Positions 1 through 9,288 of a DNA stretch of 64,000 bases are shown piece by piece. The stretch's first letter is position 1; each line of letters opens with the position of its first letter. The position numbers were made by a program, and so were the translations under genes. Below the pieces are notes generated by a model. It made no database searches. It was not told the DNA's origin and was given only the letters and a program-made list of their open reading frames with translations. This stretch comes from Galeopsis tetrahit (taxonomy: Eukaryota; Streptophyta; Magnoliopsida; Lamiales; Lamiaceae): contig OY776131.1 of the NCBI GenBank assembly GCA_963675135.1, positions 32,511,381 to 32,575,380 on the forward strand, given 5' to 3'.

Positions 1-1319
1 CACTTGGGTAGTCTTTCTACACAAGAAGAGTGATACACAAACTCTTCTACCTGATCTGTTGAAGAAGTTACAAGTTGAGAAGAACCAGTCTATTGTCAAA
101 ATTCGCAGTGACAAGGTACTGAGTTCATTAATTGCTATATCCAAGATTTTTGTGCTAAACGTGGTATCCAGCACCTTACGAGTGCAGCTAGGACGCCACA
201 ACAGAACGGTGTAGCAGAAAGAAGGAATCGAACTCTCAAGGAAGCCTGTAGAACCATGCTAGTCGAGTACAACACACCTCAAAAGTTTTGGGCTGAAGCG
301 ATCAATACTGCATGCCACTCTCAGAATAGAAGTGCGATCAACAAGGTATTAGGTAAGACACCTTACGAGGTTTGGAAAGGTAGAAAACCCAGAATTTCAT
401 ATTTCCATATATTTGGTTGTAAGTATTTCATCCATAACAATGGGAAGAGCAAGTTGAATGCATTTGATGCTAAAGCAGACGAGGGGATATTCTTAGGATA
501 CTCCTCGACTAGCAAAGCATTTAGGGTATTCAACTACTCTACTCTTTGTGTGGAAGAAACACCACATGTGGTTTTCGATGAATCTCGACAGCACTCGTCT
601 GCCGACAAGATCAGTGAAAAGGTGATTGATCTATCGATCGAATCTGACAAAGAATCAGAGGTATATGAATCCGTTCAAGCCTACAATCCATTCATGAAAG
701 CTCTCGAGTCTGATGACAACGAGAAGGTAAGTGCTCAAGGTAAGTCTACTAGACCAGTTGACATGCCTGCTCTAGTTGACTCGTCTACTCCTGTTAAAGT
801 TCCTGATACAAATGATGTTGAGATGCATGATGCTATACTTGAGGTAGATGATGATAGTATGCATGTTAAGTCTAGAAATCATGGAAATCTGTGCATGATA
901 CTGAGAATATCATTGGTGACTCTACTATTGGTGTGAAGACTAGACGACAACTCTTTGAGTCGCAAGAACAGCCTAGTCCATCTATGTTTTGCTGGTGTTG
1001 TTTCCTCTCTTCTATCGAGCCTACCACTGTTAAAGAGGCATTGGCTGATAGTAATTGGATCATCGCTATGCAAGATGAGTTGAACCAGTTTGTTCGAAAC
1101 GACGTCTGGGAACTTGTCGATAGGCCGGAACACCATAATGTAGTTGGCACTCGATGGATTTTCAAAAACAAGAAAGATGAGAATGATGTAGTCGTTAGGA
1201 ATAAGGCTAGACTAGTAGCCCAAGGCTATTCACAACCTGAAGGCATAGACTATGATGAAACTTATGCTCCTGTTGCTAGACTAGAAGCCATTCGATTGTT
1301 CCTTGCATATGCTGCCTAT
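1..1319 (+). pseudogene. Copia element C: broken pol fragment (integrase to start of reverse transcriptase)
   Basis: This is the middle of a Ty1/copia polyprotein. The integrase core is readable (TSAARTPQQNGVAERRNRT, followed by the FWAEAINTACH stretch), then the variable linker, then the start of reverse transcriptase (WELVDRP, NKARLVAQGYSQ, DYDETYAPVARLEAIRLFLAYAA). The frame is broken near 115, where a G seems to be missing in the DKG-TEF codons, and again near 890, so no continuous protein can be made. The homology stops abruptly at 1319, just before the catalytic RT motifs, where minus-strand sequence of copia A begins. The missing C-terminus of the same pol reappears at 13464 on the same strand. 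I infer that both are parts of one element whose 5' LTR and gag lie before the window. Confidence 0.9.
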
Positions 1320-2186
1320 ATCAAGGCTGTTGGGAAAATCAGTGAATGTCTCAGCTTTCCTTTTGTTTCCCTTGGCCTTCTTAATCTTTCCTCTAGTTTG
1401 GACACCTTCAGCATCTTTGTCCAAACCAGACACTTCACCTCCTGGTCTTTGTTGTAGCCTAACTCTTTCCTCTTGAGCTGAAGCCATTGAGTTTTTCAAT
1501 GCAATTGCTAACTGCTCCTCTTCATCAAGATCTTCTAAGTTCAGCACTGCTGGCTCTTTTCCTTTTCCTTCAGCAACTTTGTCCTTGCCCTTATCAGAGC
1601 CTCCAATTCCCTTATCAGAGCCTCCAATGATCAAGGCATCTTTTGCCCTTGCTCTTTCCCTTTCCCCCTTTTTGGCAGCATCAAAACACTGAGGTTTGAG
1701 CTCACTCATTGTGGATGCCATTAAGGATTGGGCTTGGGTTAGGGACTTCATCTCTTCCAACAAGTATACATTCTCATCATGTATATTCTGCATTCTGTCA
1801 CTACTCAAGCTAAGGAAAGCTAGAACAGGCTTCATCTTTTGTTGGACAACTTCCTCCATTGTTGCTTTCAGAGATGCATCAAGTTGTGCTTTAAGGAATT
1901 CAGTGAGGTTGGCCACTGCACTCTCAACAATGTTGGTCATCACCTCTTGGGAAAAATTTTCTGAGGCAGCTTTCACCATTGCTAGCCTTTGTGCCTCTGC
2001 TCTCTTCTTCTGCAAGGCTGTCTTCTTGCCAAGTGCCTGCTTGACAGTTAGTCTAAGAGCTTGAACATTAGAATTGTGATTATCTCTTAGCAATTTTTGT
2101 TCCTTCTTGACTTCTTTTGAGATGGACTCCATACTGGCTTTAGCTTTTTCGACTTCAGTGGAAATGGTTTGAAGACCAGATTCCAC
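1320..2186 (-). pseudogene. Copia A third ORF, distal part (truncated)
   Basis: This continues the third ORF after a frameshift near 2190. It is a Lys/Glu/Ala-rich, heptad-like coiled-coil region (for example GLQTISTEVEKAKASMESI), followed by a basic stretch (GKIKKAKGNKRKAE). The equivalent reading frame in element B runs on for about 290 further codons. Here it stops at the junction with element C at 1319/1320, so the C-terminus and the 3' LTR have been lost. The last residues of the open frame (below 1320) are read from element C and are not part of the protein. Confidence 0.8.
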
Positions 2187-5100
2187 TCCACTTAATTATT
2201 CTTGCCTCTAATGTGGGTAGCACCACATCTTCAGAGCCAGTTAACCTCATCTCCACAGATGCCAATGTTCTTCCTTGCTCATCCAAAGCTCTAGAGGTTT
2301 CTGCATGAGCTGTTTGGACTTGATGAGCCAAGGAATCCAACTTTGTTGTTTGCATCCCAAGCAAGGCTTGTGCTGATCCAGAATCTACTTGGATGGGTGC
2401 ATCTGTTAAAAAGTCATCTTCAAAGATTTGATCAAGAGAAATACCTGCAAATTCAGAAAAATCAAATGGATTAGTGAATAAACACTCAACACCCTCAGTT
2501 TCTTTTGCATAAGACTCTGATACATTAGCAGTCTTCTTCTCATTTTCAACTATTTCTTTTCTCCCTTCAATATTAATTTCCTCACATAAAGGAACAGGCC
2601 TCCTTTCATCAAGGGATTCTTGAAGTTCAGATTTGACTTCAAGAATAACCTGTCCTTCCTCACTTATACCACCCTCATTTTGTGGTAGACTCACTATCTT
2701 AGTGATGACTACCTCTCTATCATCCACCACTCCCTCTTGTTTTTCCTCTACACTTTCCTTTTCAACTCCTTCACATAAACCTGCAGCATCTCCACCTTCA
2801 ACAAGGTTCAAAGATGACAGTTGTGGGGAGATCACAGTGCTTATCTCAACAGCCACTGAGTCATCCTGAATGATTAAGGGCTGATCAGTGTCCAACTCTT
2901 CTGACACTAAATAGGCCTTAATCAAACCAGCCTCTATAATAGGAACCTCAACATCTTTAGGCTGTGCCTTGGGTTCAGAAGTACCTTCATTGGCAGATGT
3001 ATCTTTGGTTGTGTTACCACCCTTGGTCAACACCTCTGATGAAACAGAGCCTTTCCTATGATAGGTTAAGAGAGGGGTTGAAGAGAATTTAGATTCAGGA
3101 GGGTTGGTTTCAGGAGGGTTGGGATTTGAGGGGTTTGAGGGATCATCAGGGGAATCATCATCATTTGAGCTACTTTTAGGGTGTCTGATGCCCTTAGCTA
3201 TTCTCTCCTTCTCTTCAATGATCTTATCCTCCACTAACTTTGCAAAAACATCCTCATCAATGAGGAATCTTGTCTTTAACACTCCATCAAAGTGTAGCAA
3301 TCTACTTTCCTCCACTTGCCACCAATTTGCACCCTTATCTTGGATGACTTGTGAGATCTCCATGATTGTTTTGTCCTTTACATCCACAAGCATCCTCAAA
3401 TCATTAAAGATCTTCTGAATTCTAGGAAATTCAGCAAGTTGTGGGTACAACCTGTCCACAGTAGCCTTGGCTCCACCTCTGAGCATACTCTCATAAGTAT
3501 ACTCCTCCTCATCTCCACTGGAATGGGGACTTTGGGTTATAGGGGAGTTGGCTCTGGTTTCTCCTAAAGTGGCTTCAGGGAGTTTAAGTTCAGGGGGGTT
3601 GGCCTCAGAAGGGTTGGGTGCTGCAAGGGTTGCTTCAGTTGCTTTTGAGAGCAATGGGTCTGAAGGGGCTTTGCTCAGGGGGGTTGGCTCATGAAGTGCA
3701 GCTTCTAAAAACTTAGAATAATTGAGCATGGATGAGTCAAGGGGAGATTGCAATCTTGTCTCATCTACTGCTAAGTCTGCTAGCACATCAATCCCACTTC
3801 TTTGCACACTCCCTTCTGGAGAATATCTCTTTGTTAGATTGATAGGGGTGATGGGTAGGTTTGTGGGGGTAACATGGGTTTCAGGGGAGTTGGGCTCAGG
3901 GTTTTGAGTTTCAGGAAGGTTGGCCTCTATTGGTTGATCTTCAGGGACCTTGGATTCTGGAGTTCTAGAACCAGAAGAGTCGGTTCTAGACTTAGATTTG
4001 GTCCTGCTTTCAGCTCTGCTCTCCCTTAGAGCTAGTTGGAGAGACTTTTGCTCCTGAAGCTCAAACACCTTTTCAGTAGGCTTTGCCCTTCTCTTGCTTG
4101 CCCTACTGCTCCCACTACCTTCTTCTTCCTTCTCAGGGACAACTTCCCTGACCCTCTTTTCACCCTTAGACTTTTGTCTAGTCTCATTGTATCTTTGTCT
4201 CAACTCTTCTGAGTGATCAGAAGGCACTTGCACTCCTTCCTCTGCAACATCTTCAATCTCAGTTGAAGCTCCAGTAGTGTCTTCTAAGGGAAGTTGAGAC
4301 ACCTTTATAGTCTTCACAACTCTGGCCTTTGTCCTCTTTTTCAACTTTGGCTTCTCCTCAACCTTCTCTTCAGCAGGTTTGGCCAAAATCATTCTTCTTT
4401 GTTCATTTTTCTTGCTCAACTTTCTGAACAAGATTTTCTGGGCAGGGAGAGGCTTGACAAAGGTTTGCGTTTCAGAGTAGTGAGCAAACTTTTCAATCAA
4501 GAGACTTGCCATTGTACAATATATCAGTTTTCCTTCCAACACAACCTTGTTGTGTGTTTTCACCTTAAACTTGGTCTTCTCCTTCATCATCTCAGACAAG
4601 ATGAAGGTCCTCCAGTTGAACTTGATGCCTTTATGACTAGCATCAATCACAGCTGCCATAATCCTTATCCTTGGATGGCTGACCTGCTCCAAACTGCCAG
4701 TGTTGCTCAGCAAACTCTTGGCAACCACTTCAAACAAGGTAAGGAACTGTGGCTTGAGAGTCCTATTATGTTGAGTAGAGGATAGTGTCCCTGGAGTAAT
4801 AAGCCAGTCTTGAGCAATTTCTTGCTCAAGCCCATTACCATAAAATTCTGGATTCCTTCCCTCTGAAGGCAATCCAAAGGCAGCATCAACATCTTCCTCT
4901 GAAAATTTCACCCTGTGAAATCTTTCCTCTTCTTCACCATCTGCAACATAGGACAGTCTTGTTGCAACCTCACCATCTTCAGGTTTGCCTTTCCATTTAA
5001 GAAAAGCAAAGAACTCAGCCATGTATGATTCAAGACAAGATTCTGGCTTCTCTTGCATAAACTTCTGGAGACCTGCCCTCCTCAACCATCTCAAGGTTGG

Positions 5101-5241
5101 AGTAACTTCAAGTTCTTCACTCTCAAAAGAGAGGATTGGCTCAAATGTGAGGTTGTTTTTGTGGCTAAGATAGCCAAAATCAAGGTCTAAATCCTTGTTT
5201 GTGAAATCAACAACCATCTCAGGTTTTGCTTTGGGAGCCAT
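2155..5241 (-). CDS. Copia A third ORF, proximal part (1028 codons), unknown function
   Basis: This is a long ORF downstream of pol with its own ATG (MAPKAKPEM...). Residues about 1-250 form a folded-looking domain with LRWLRRAGLQKF, ESYMAEFFAFLKW and a VKFSEEDVDAAFGLPSEG segment. That pattern resembles the 'putative plant transposon protein' domain (Pfam Transposase_32), which is often found next to retroelements; this comes from memory and was not searched. Residues about 280-420 are basic. From about 420 the protein is low-complexity, with repeated Pro-Glu-Thr blocks such as NLPETQNPEPNSPET, and then acidic with helical segments. I see no signal peptide or membrane span, which argues against a classic envelope. 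The frame ends early through an indel near 2190 compared with element B. Elements B and C carry counterparts. Confidence 0.75.
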   Translation of the reverse strand: MAPKAKPEMVVDFTNKDLDLDFGYLSHKNNLTFEPILSFESEELEVTPTLRWLRRAGLQKFMQEKPESCLESYMAEFFAFLKWKGKPEDGEVATRLSYVADGEEEERFHRVKFSEEDVDAAFGLPSEGRNPEFYGNGLEQEIAQDWLITPGTLSSTQHNRTLKPQFLTLFEVVAKSLLSNTGSLEQVSHPRIRIMAAVIDASHKGIKFNWRTFILSEMMKEKTKFKVKTHNKVVLEGKLIYCTMASLLIEKFAHYSETQTFVKPLPAQKILFRKLSKKNEQRRMILAKPAEEKVEEKPKLKKRTKARVVKTIKVSQLPLEDTTGASTEIEDVAEEGVQVPSDHSEELRQRYNETRQKSKGEKRVREVVPEKEEEGSGSSRASKRRAKPTEKVFELQEQKSLQLALRESRAESRTKSKSRTDSSGSRTPESKVPEDQPIEANLPETQNPEPNSPETHVTPTNLPITPINLTKRYSPEGSVQRSGIDVLADLAVDETRLQSPLDSSMLNYSKFLEAALHEPTPLSKAPSDPLLSKATEATLAAPNPSEANPPELKLPEATLGETRANSPITQSPHSSGDEEEYTYESMLRGGAKATVDRLYPQLAEFPRIQKIFNDLRMLVDVKDKTIMEISQVIQDKGANWWQVEESRLLHFDGVLKTRFLIDEDVFAKLVEDKIIEEKERIAKGIRHPKSSSNDDDSPDDPSNPSNPNPPETNPPESKFSSTPLLTYHRKGSVSSEVLTKGGNTTKDTSANEGTSEPKAQPKDVEVPIIEAGLIKAYLVSEELDTDQPLIIQDDSVAVEISTVISPQLSSLNLVEGGDAAGLCEGVEKESVEEKQEGVVDDREVVITKIVSLPQNEGGISEEGQVILEVKSELQESLDERRPVPLCEEINIEGRKEIVENEKKTANVSESYAKETEGVECLFTNPFDFSEFAGISLDQIFEDDFLTDAPIQVDSGSAQALLGMQTTKLDSLAHQVQTAHAETSRALDEQGRTLASVEMRLTGSEDVVLPTLEARIIKWSGIWSSNHFH

Positions 5242-5964
5242 TGAAGAATACAGAAAGAAATTTGAGAAAGTTTGAGAGTGTTTGAAGAAATGAAAGCTAG
5301 GGTTTCAAGGAAATTTCGAATACTTGGGAAGAAGTGTGTTTGAGGGGGTTCTTAAGACTTGTGAATATTCTAAAAAGAATGTTTGTCAATGAGTTGGTGA
5401 GTCTCAAGAGTTTTCAACGGTTGTCAAAAATGGACGGCCAGGATTGATTTCAGGGGAGTTGGCCAATATTGATCCAATGGTCAATAACCAATGAAACAGT
5501 AAAAAACTGTTTTCTATTCAAATGTGGAAGTTATTAAATATTTATTAATGCTTGGGGAGTTTTCGAGATAGATCATGGCTTGAAATGTTTAATGCAAACA
5601 AGAGTTAAATCTTGGCATTTAATGCATGGAAAGCGACCTTTTGGGTGGGAGACAAATTAAATCCTATAAAGGTGATATATGTAAAAGGAATGGGACAAAT
5701 ATCAAAATAAGCAATGATTGCCCAAAATAGGTGCTTATCATACCAAGAATTGGTTTGATAGCCAAGACAACTTATATGACCCCACATGGACAAGTGTCCT
5801 GAAATGATGTGGACAAGTGTCCTGAGATTCAATGGACAAGTGTCCTGAACATTTGAGGTCATTTCTTCTGAGTTTCAGTAGACTTGTCCAAGTCTGCTGA
5901 ACACTTATTTTGTTTCCACTTCTCTCATTAACTCCAATTGATTTACTTGTCCAACTTCCCTGGA
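5242..5964 (-). other. Spacer between pol and third ORF of copia A
   Basis: About 720 bp without a supported gene. It is clearly alignable with the equivalent spacer of element B (57593-58293). It holds the leader of the third ORF and three evenly spaced palindromes at 5788-5845. It may carry whatever promoter or splice site expresses the third ORF; that is an inference. Confidence 0.6.
5788..5845. repeat. Three palindromes GGACAAGTGTCC with 23-bp period (copia A)
   Basis: The 12-mer GGACAAGTGTCC occurs at 5788-5799, 5811-5822 and 5834-5845, so the starts are exactly 23 bp apart. Each has inverted GGACA/TGTCC half-sites around an AG centre. The same array, with one copy mutated, is found at the same place in element B. 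Confidence 0.85.
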
Positions 5965-8718
5965 TCAAGTAATCCCAATTCTACTGATAGCTCTAGAAAT
6001 CTTGCCTCTATAAAGTGGCTTTGTCAATATATCAGCTTTTTGGTGATCTGTGTGGATCTTGACCAACTTGATGTCCTTCTTCTCCACATGATCTCTGATG
6101 AAGTGATGCTTGATGTCCACATGTTTGCATCTAGTGTGCAAAACTGGATTCTGTGAAATTGCTATGGCACTATTGTTGTCACAGAATATAGGCACTTCAG
6201 CAGTGTTGACATTATAGTCTCTTAGTTGTTGTCTCAACCAAAGGATTTGAGCACAACAACTTTCAGCTGCAACATATTCAGCTTCAGTGGTGGAAGTAGC
6301 CACTGTGTTCTGCTTCTTGGAAAACCAAGATATGAGTTTGTTGCCCAAGAATTGACAAGCATCTGAGTAGCCAGTTAATTCTATGTTGTCATCAGCAGGG
6401 TACCAAAGGCCTAGATTCTCAGTGCCTTTGAGATACCTCAAGATCCTCTTTGCAGCCTCAAGATGGCTTTTCTTAGGATTGGCTTGAAACCTTGCACAAA
6501 CACCTACTGCAAAGGTGATGTCAGGTCTGTTGGCAGTGAGATAGAGGAGTGAACCAATGATTCCTCTATACTCAGTAGAGTTGGTTGGGACACCACTCTC
6601 ATCAGGATCCATCTTCCAATTTGTGTTCATTGGGATCCTTACTGGCTTGCTAGTTGTACACCCAAACTTTTTGATCATTTCTCTGGTGTACTTAGCTTGG
6701 TTGATGAAGATTCCTTCTTTAGATTGTTTGACTTGAAGTCCCAAAAAGAAGTTCATCAACCCCATCATGGACATCTCAAACTTGCTTTGCATAAGCTTTG
6801 AGAACTTCTCACACAACTTCTCATTGGGGGATCCAAAAATTATGTCATCCACATAAATTTGGACAACCAAGATGTCCTCTCCTTCAGAGATTCTGAAGAG
6901 TGTTCTGTCCACAGTTCCCTTGATGAATCCATGATCCAAGAGGAATTGTGACAGAGTGTCATACCAAGCCCTAGGGGCTTGCTTGAGTCCATATAGAGCC
7001 TTCTTCAATCTGTAGACTTGATTTCCAACCTCAAAACCAGGTGGTTGCTCCACATAGACTTCTTCTCTCAAGACTCCATTCAGAAAGGCACTCTTGACAT
7101 CCATTTGGTACACTTTGAACCTCTTGTGGGCTGCATAGGCTAGAAAGAGCCTTATTGCTTCCAGCCTTGCCACAGGTGCAAATGTCTCATCATAGTCAAT
7201 GCCCTCTGATTGGCAATAGCCTTTTGCCACTAGTCTTGCTTTGTTTCTGACAATCACATCATTCTCATTCTTCTTGTTCTTGAACACCCACTTGGTTCCA
7301 ATAACATCTTGATGTGAAGGTCTATCCACCAGTTCCCATACATCATTTCTGGTGAATTGGTTCAGCTCTTCCTGCATGGCTATGATCCAATTGGCATCTT
7401 GAAGTGCTTCTTCAATGTCACTTGGTTCTTGTTCTGACAAGAAACAACAAAATAGAGCACTTTCACCATGAAACCTTCTAGTTTTGACTCCTATACTTGG
7501 GTCACCAAGTATTAGATCATTAGGATGGTCAGACAACCAAGTCCTTCTTTTCCTGATCTCTTCAGTAGAGTTGTCCTCTACTGAAGTTGAGTCATTTTGA
7601 TCATAAAATTCAGGAAAGTTTAATGCAGGATCTAATTCAGGATCATAACCAGGGGTTTTGTCCTCAATATCAGGGATATTGACATTTTCAACATTGTTGG
7701 TTCCCCCTTGATTATTTGACCCATTAACTACCTCAACAGGGACTGCTTCTTCATTGGTAGTTGTTACCTGGATGTGAACTGGGATTGGATCATTCAGTTC
7801 AACATTTCCTTCAGTGGGGTTTGCCTCAGGAAGGTTGCCTTCAGGATTGTTGTCCAATGGGAGGTTTTCAGGGAGGTTGGCTTGGACAACATCTATGAAT
7901 TCAGTGTCTTTGTCTTTTAGGCTTAGTCTGGTTGTTCTTTGTGTGATTTCTTCTGTCTCTAAGTCCTTGTTCCTGAACTCATGAGTAGATTCATCAAACA
8001 CAACATGAGGTGTTTCCTCCACAATAAGGGTTTTCTTGTTGTAGACTCTGAAAGCTCTACTGATTTGAGAATATCCAAGGAATACTCCCTCATCAGCTTT
8101 GCTATCAAAGGCTTCCAACTGTTCTTTCCCATTGTTGTGAATGAAACACTTACAACCAAATATGTGAAAGTATGACACTTTAGGTATTCTTCCTTTCCAG
8201 AGTTCATAGGGGGTTTTACCTTGCCCCTTAGTAATTAAACATCTATTTTGAGTATGGCATGCAGTGTTTATAGCTTCAGCCCAAAACCTCTTAGGTAGAT
8301 TTGAATCAGCAATTAAGGTTCTAGCAGCTTCTTTTAAGGTCCTATTTGTTCTTTCTGCAACTCCATTTTGTTGAGGAGTTCTAGCTGCTGAGGTTTCATG
8401 AGTTATTCCATTAGATGTGCAATACTCATTGATGTAAGAATTTATGAACTCAGTGCCTTTATCAGATCTTATCTTGATAATGCTAAGGTTTTTCTCATTT
8501 GACAGTCTCTTTAAAAGTTCAGGCAGTTTGACTTGTGTTTCCTTCTTATTAAGGAGAAATACTACCCAAGTGAACCTAGAGAAGTCATCTACTACCACCA
8601 ATGTGTATTTTCTACCATTTATACTTGCAGGGGTAATTGGTCCAAATAAGTCCATATGTAAAAGTTCAAGTACCCTTTCAGTAGAAATGACTGGTTTTCC
8701 TTTGAATGAGGCTTTGAT
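5965..8718 (-). pseudogene. Copia A pol: integrase, reverse transcriptase, RNase H
   Basis: The reading frame is continuous from just after an in-frame TAG (8719-8721). Integrase is recognised by MDLFGP, the DDFSRFTWVVFL block and TPQQNGVAERTNRT. Reverse transcriptase is recognised by VYQMDVKSAFLNG and the catalytic YVDDIIFG. The RNase H/C-terminal region has TTEAEYVAA and RCKHVDIKHHFIRD. Compared with element B, 15 codons around the conserved DRKSTSG segment are missing (YSDA runs straight into CQFLG), and a one-base change near the end replaces the normal LTKPLAEARF tail with an unrelated short tail. Both changes should inactivate or weaken the enzyme. No other long pol reading frame is present in A. 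Confidence 0.9.
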
Positions 8719-9288
8719 CTATTTTCCTTCTTGGCATGGTTTACAAACATGCTCTTTAATAAAAACCTCATTAGGTAGTCTATTAACTAATGCATTTCTA
8801 GCAATTTTGTTCATTGTTTTGAAGTTCAGGTGGTTTAGTCTCTTATGCCATAACCAACTTTGTTCACTAGAACTCTTGGCAATGAAGCATGCAGCATCAG
8901 TAGACTTGTCCCGGTCTGCAAAATACACATTTCCTTTCCTAGTTCCAGTCAATAGAATTTGTTGAGTCTTTTCTTTGATTAAGCATTTTCCACTTGAGAA
9001 CTCAACATTGAAATCTTTATCACAGAATTGACTGATGCTTAGGAGATTATATTTGAGACCAGCCACATAAGATACATTGGATACCTTGATGTTACCAATC
9101 ATCAAGGTACCATAACCTTTTGTAGTTGCTTGTGAGTTGTCTCCAAATGTGACATTTGGGTCTTCTTTTTCAATAAAATCAGTGAGGAGTTCCTTATTTC
9201 CAGTCATGTGCCTTGAACATCCACTGTCAAGATACCATGCTGACTTTTTGCTCATGCTCCTCTTCTTGTAGCCCATTGGTACCTGCAA
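8719..9288 (-). pseudogene. Copia A pol N-terminal part: protease motif and GAG-pre-integrase
   Basis: About 189 codons in the pol frame. WYLDSGCSRHMTGN is the zinc-knuckle-following protease signature of plant copia elements, with the catalytic D-S-G. The segment SWLWHKRLNHLNFKTM is the GAG-pre-integrase HHCC zinc-binding start, ending CKPCQEGK. It is bounded by an in-frame TAA (9289-9291) towards gag and an in-frame TAG (8719-8721) towards integrase. Both stops are also present in element B. Confidence 0.85.

Noticed and set aside
1696..2064. Plus-strand ORFs within the third ORF of copia A (also 4294-4785, 54313-54645 and similar)
   Set aside because: Antisense shadows of the minus-strand coding sequence; no independent motif or conservation.
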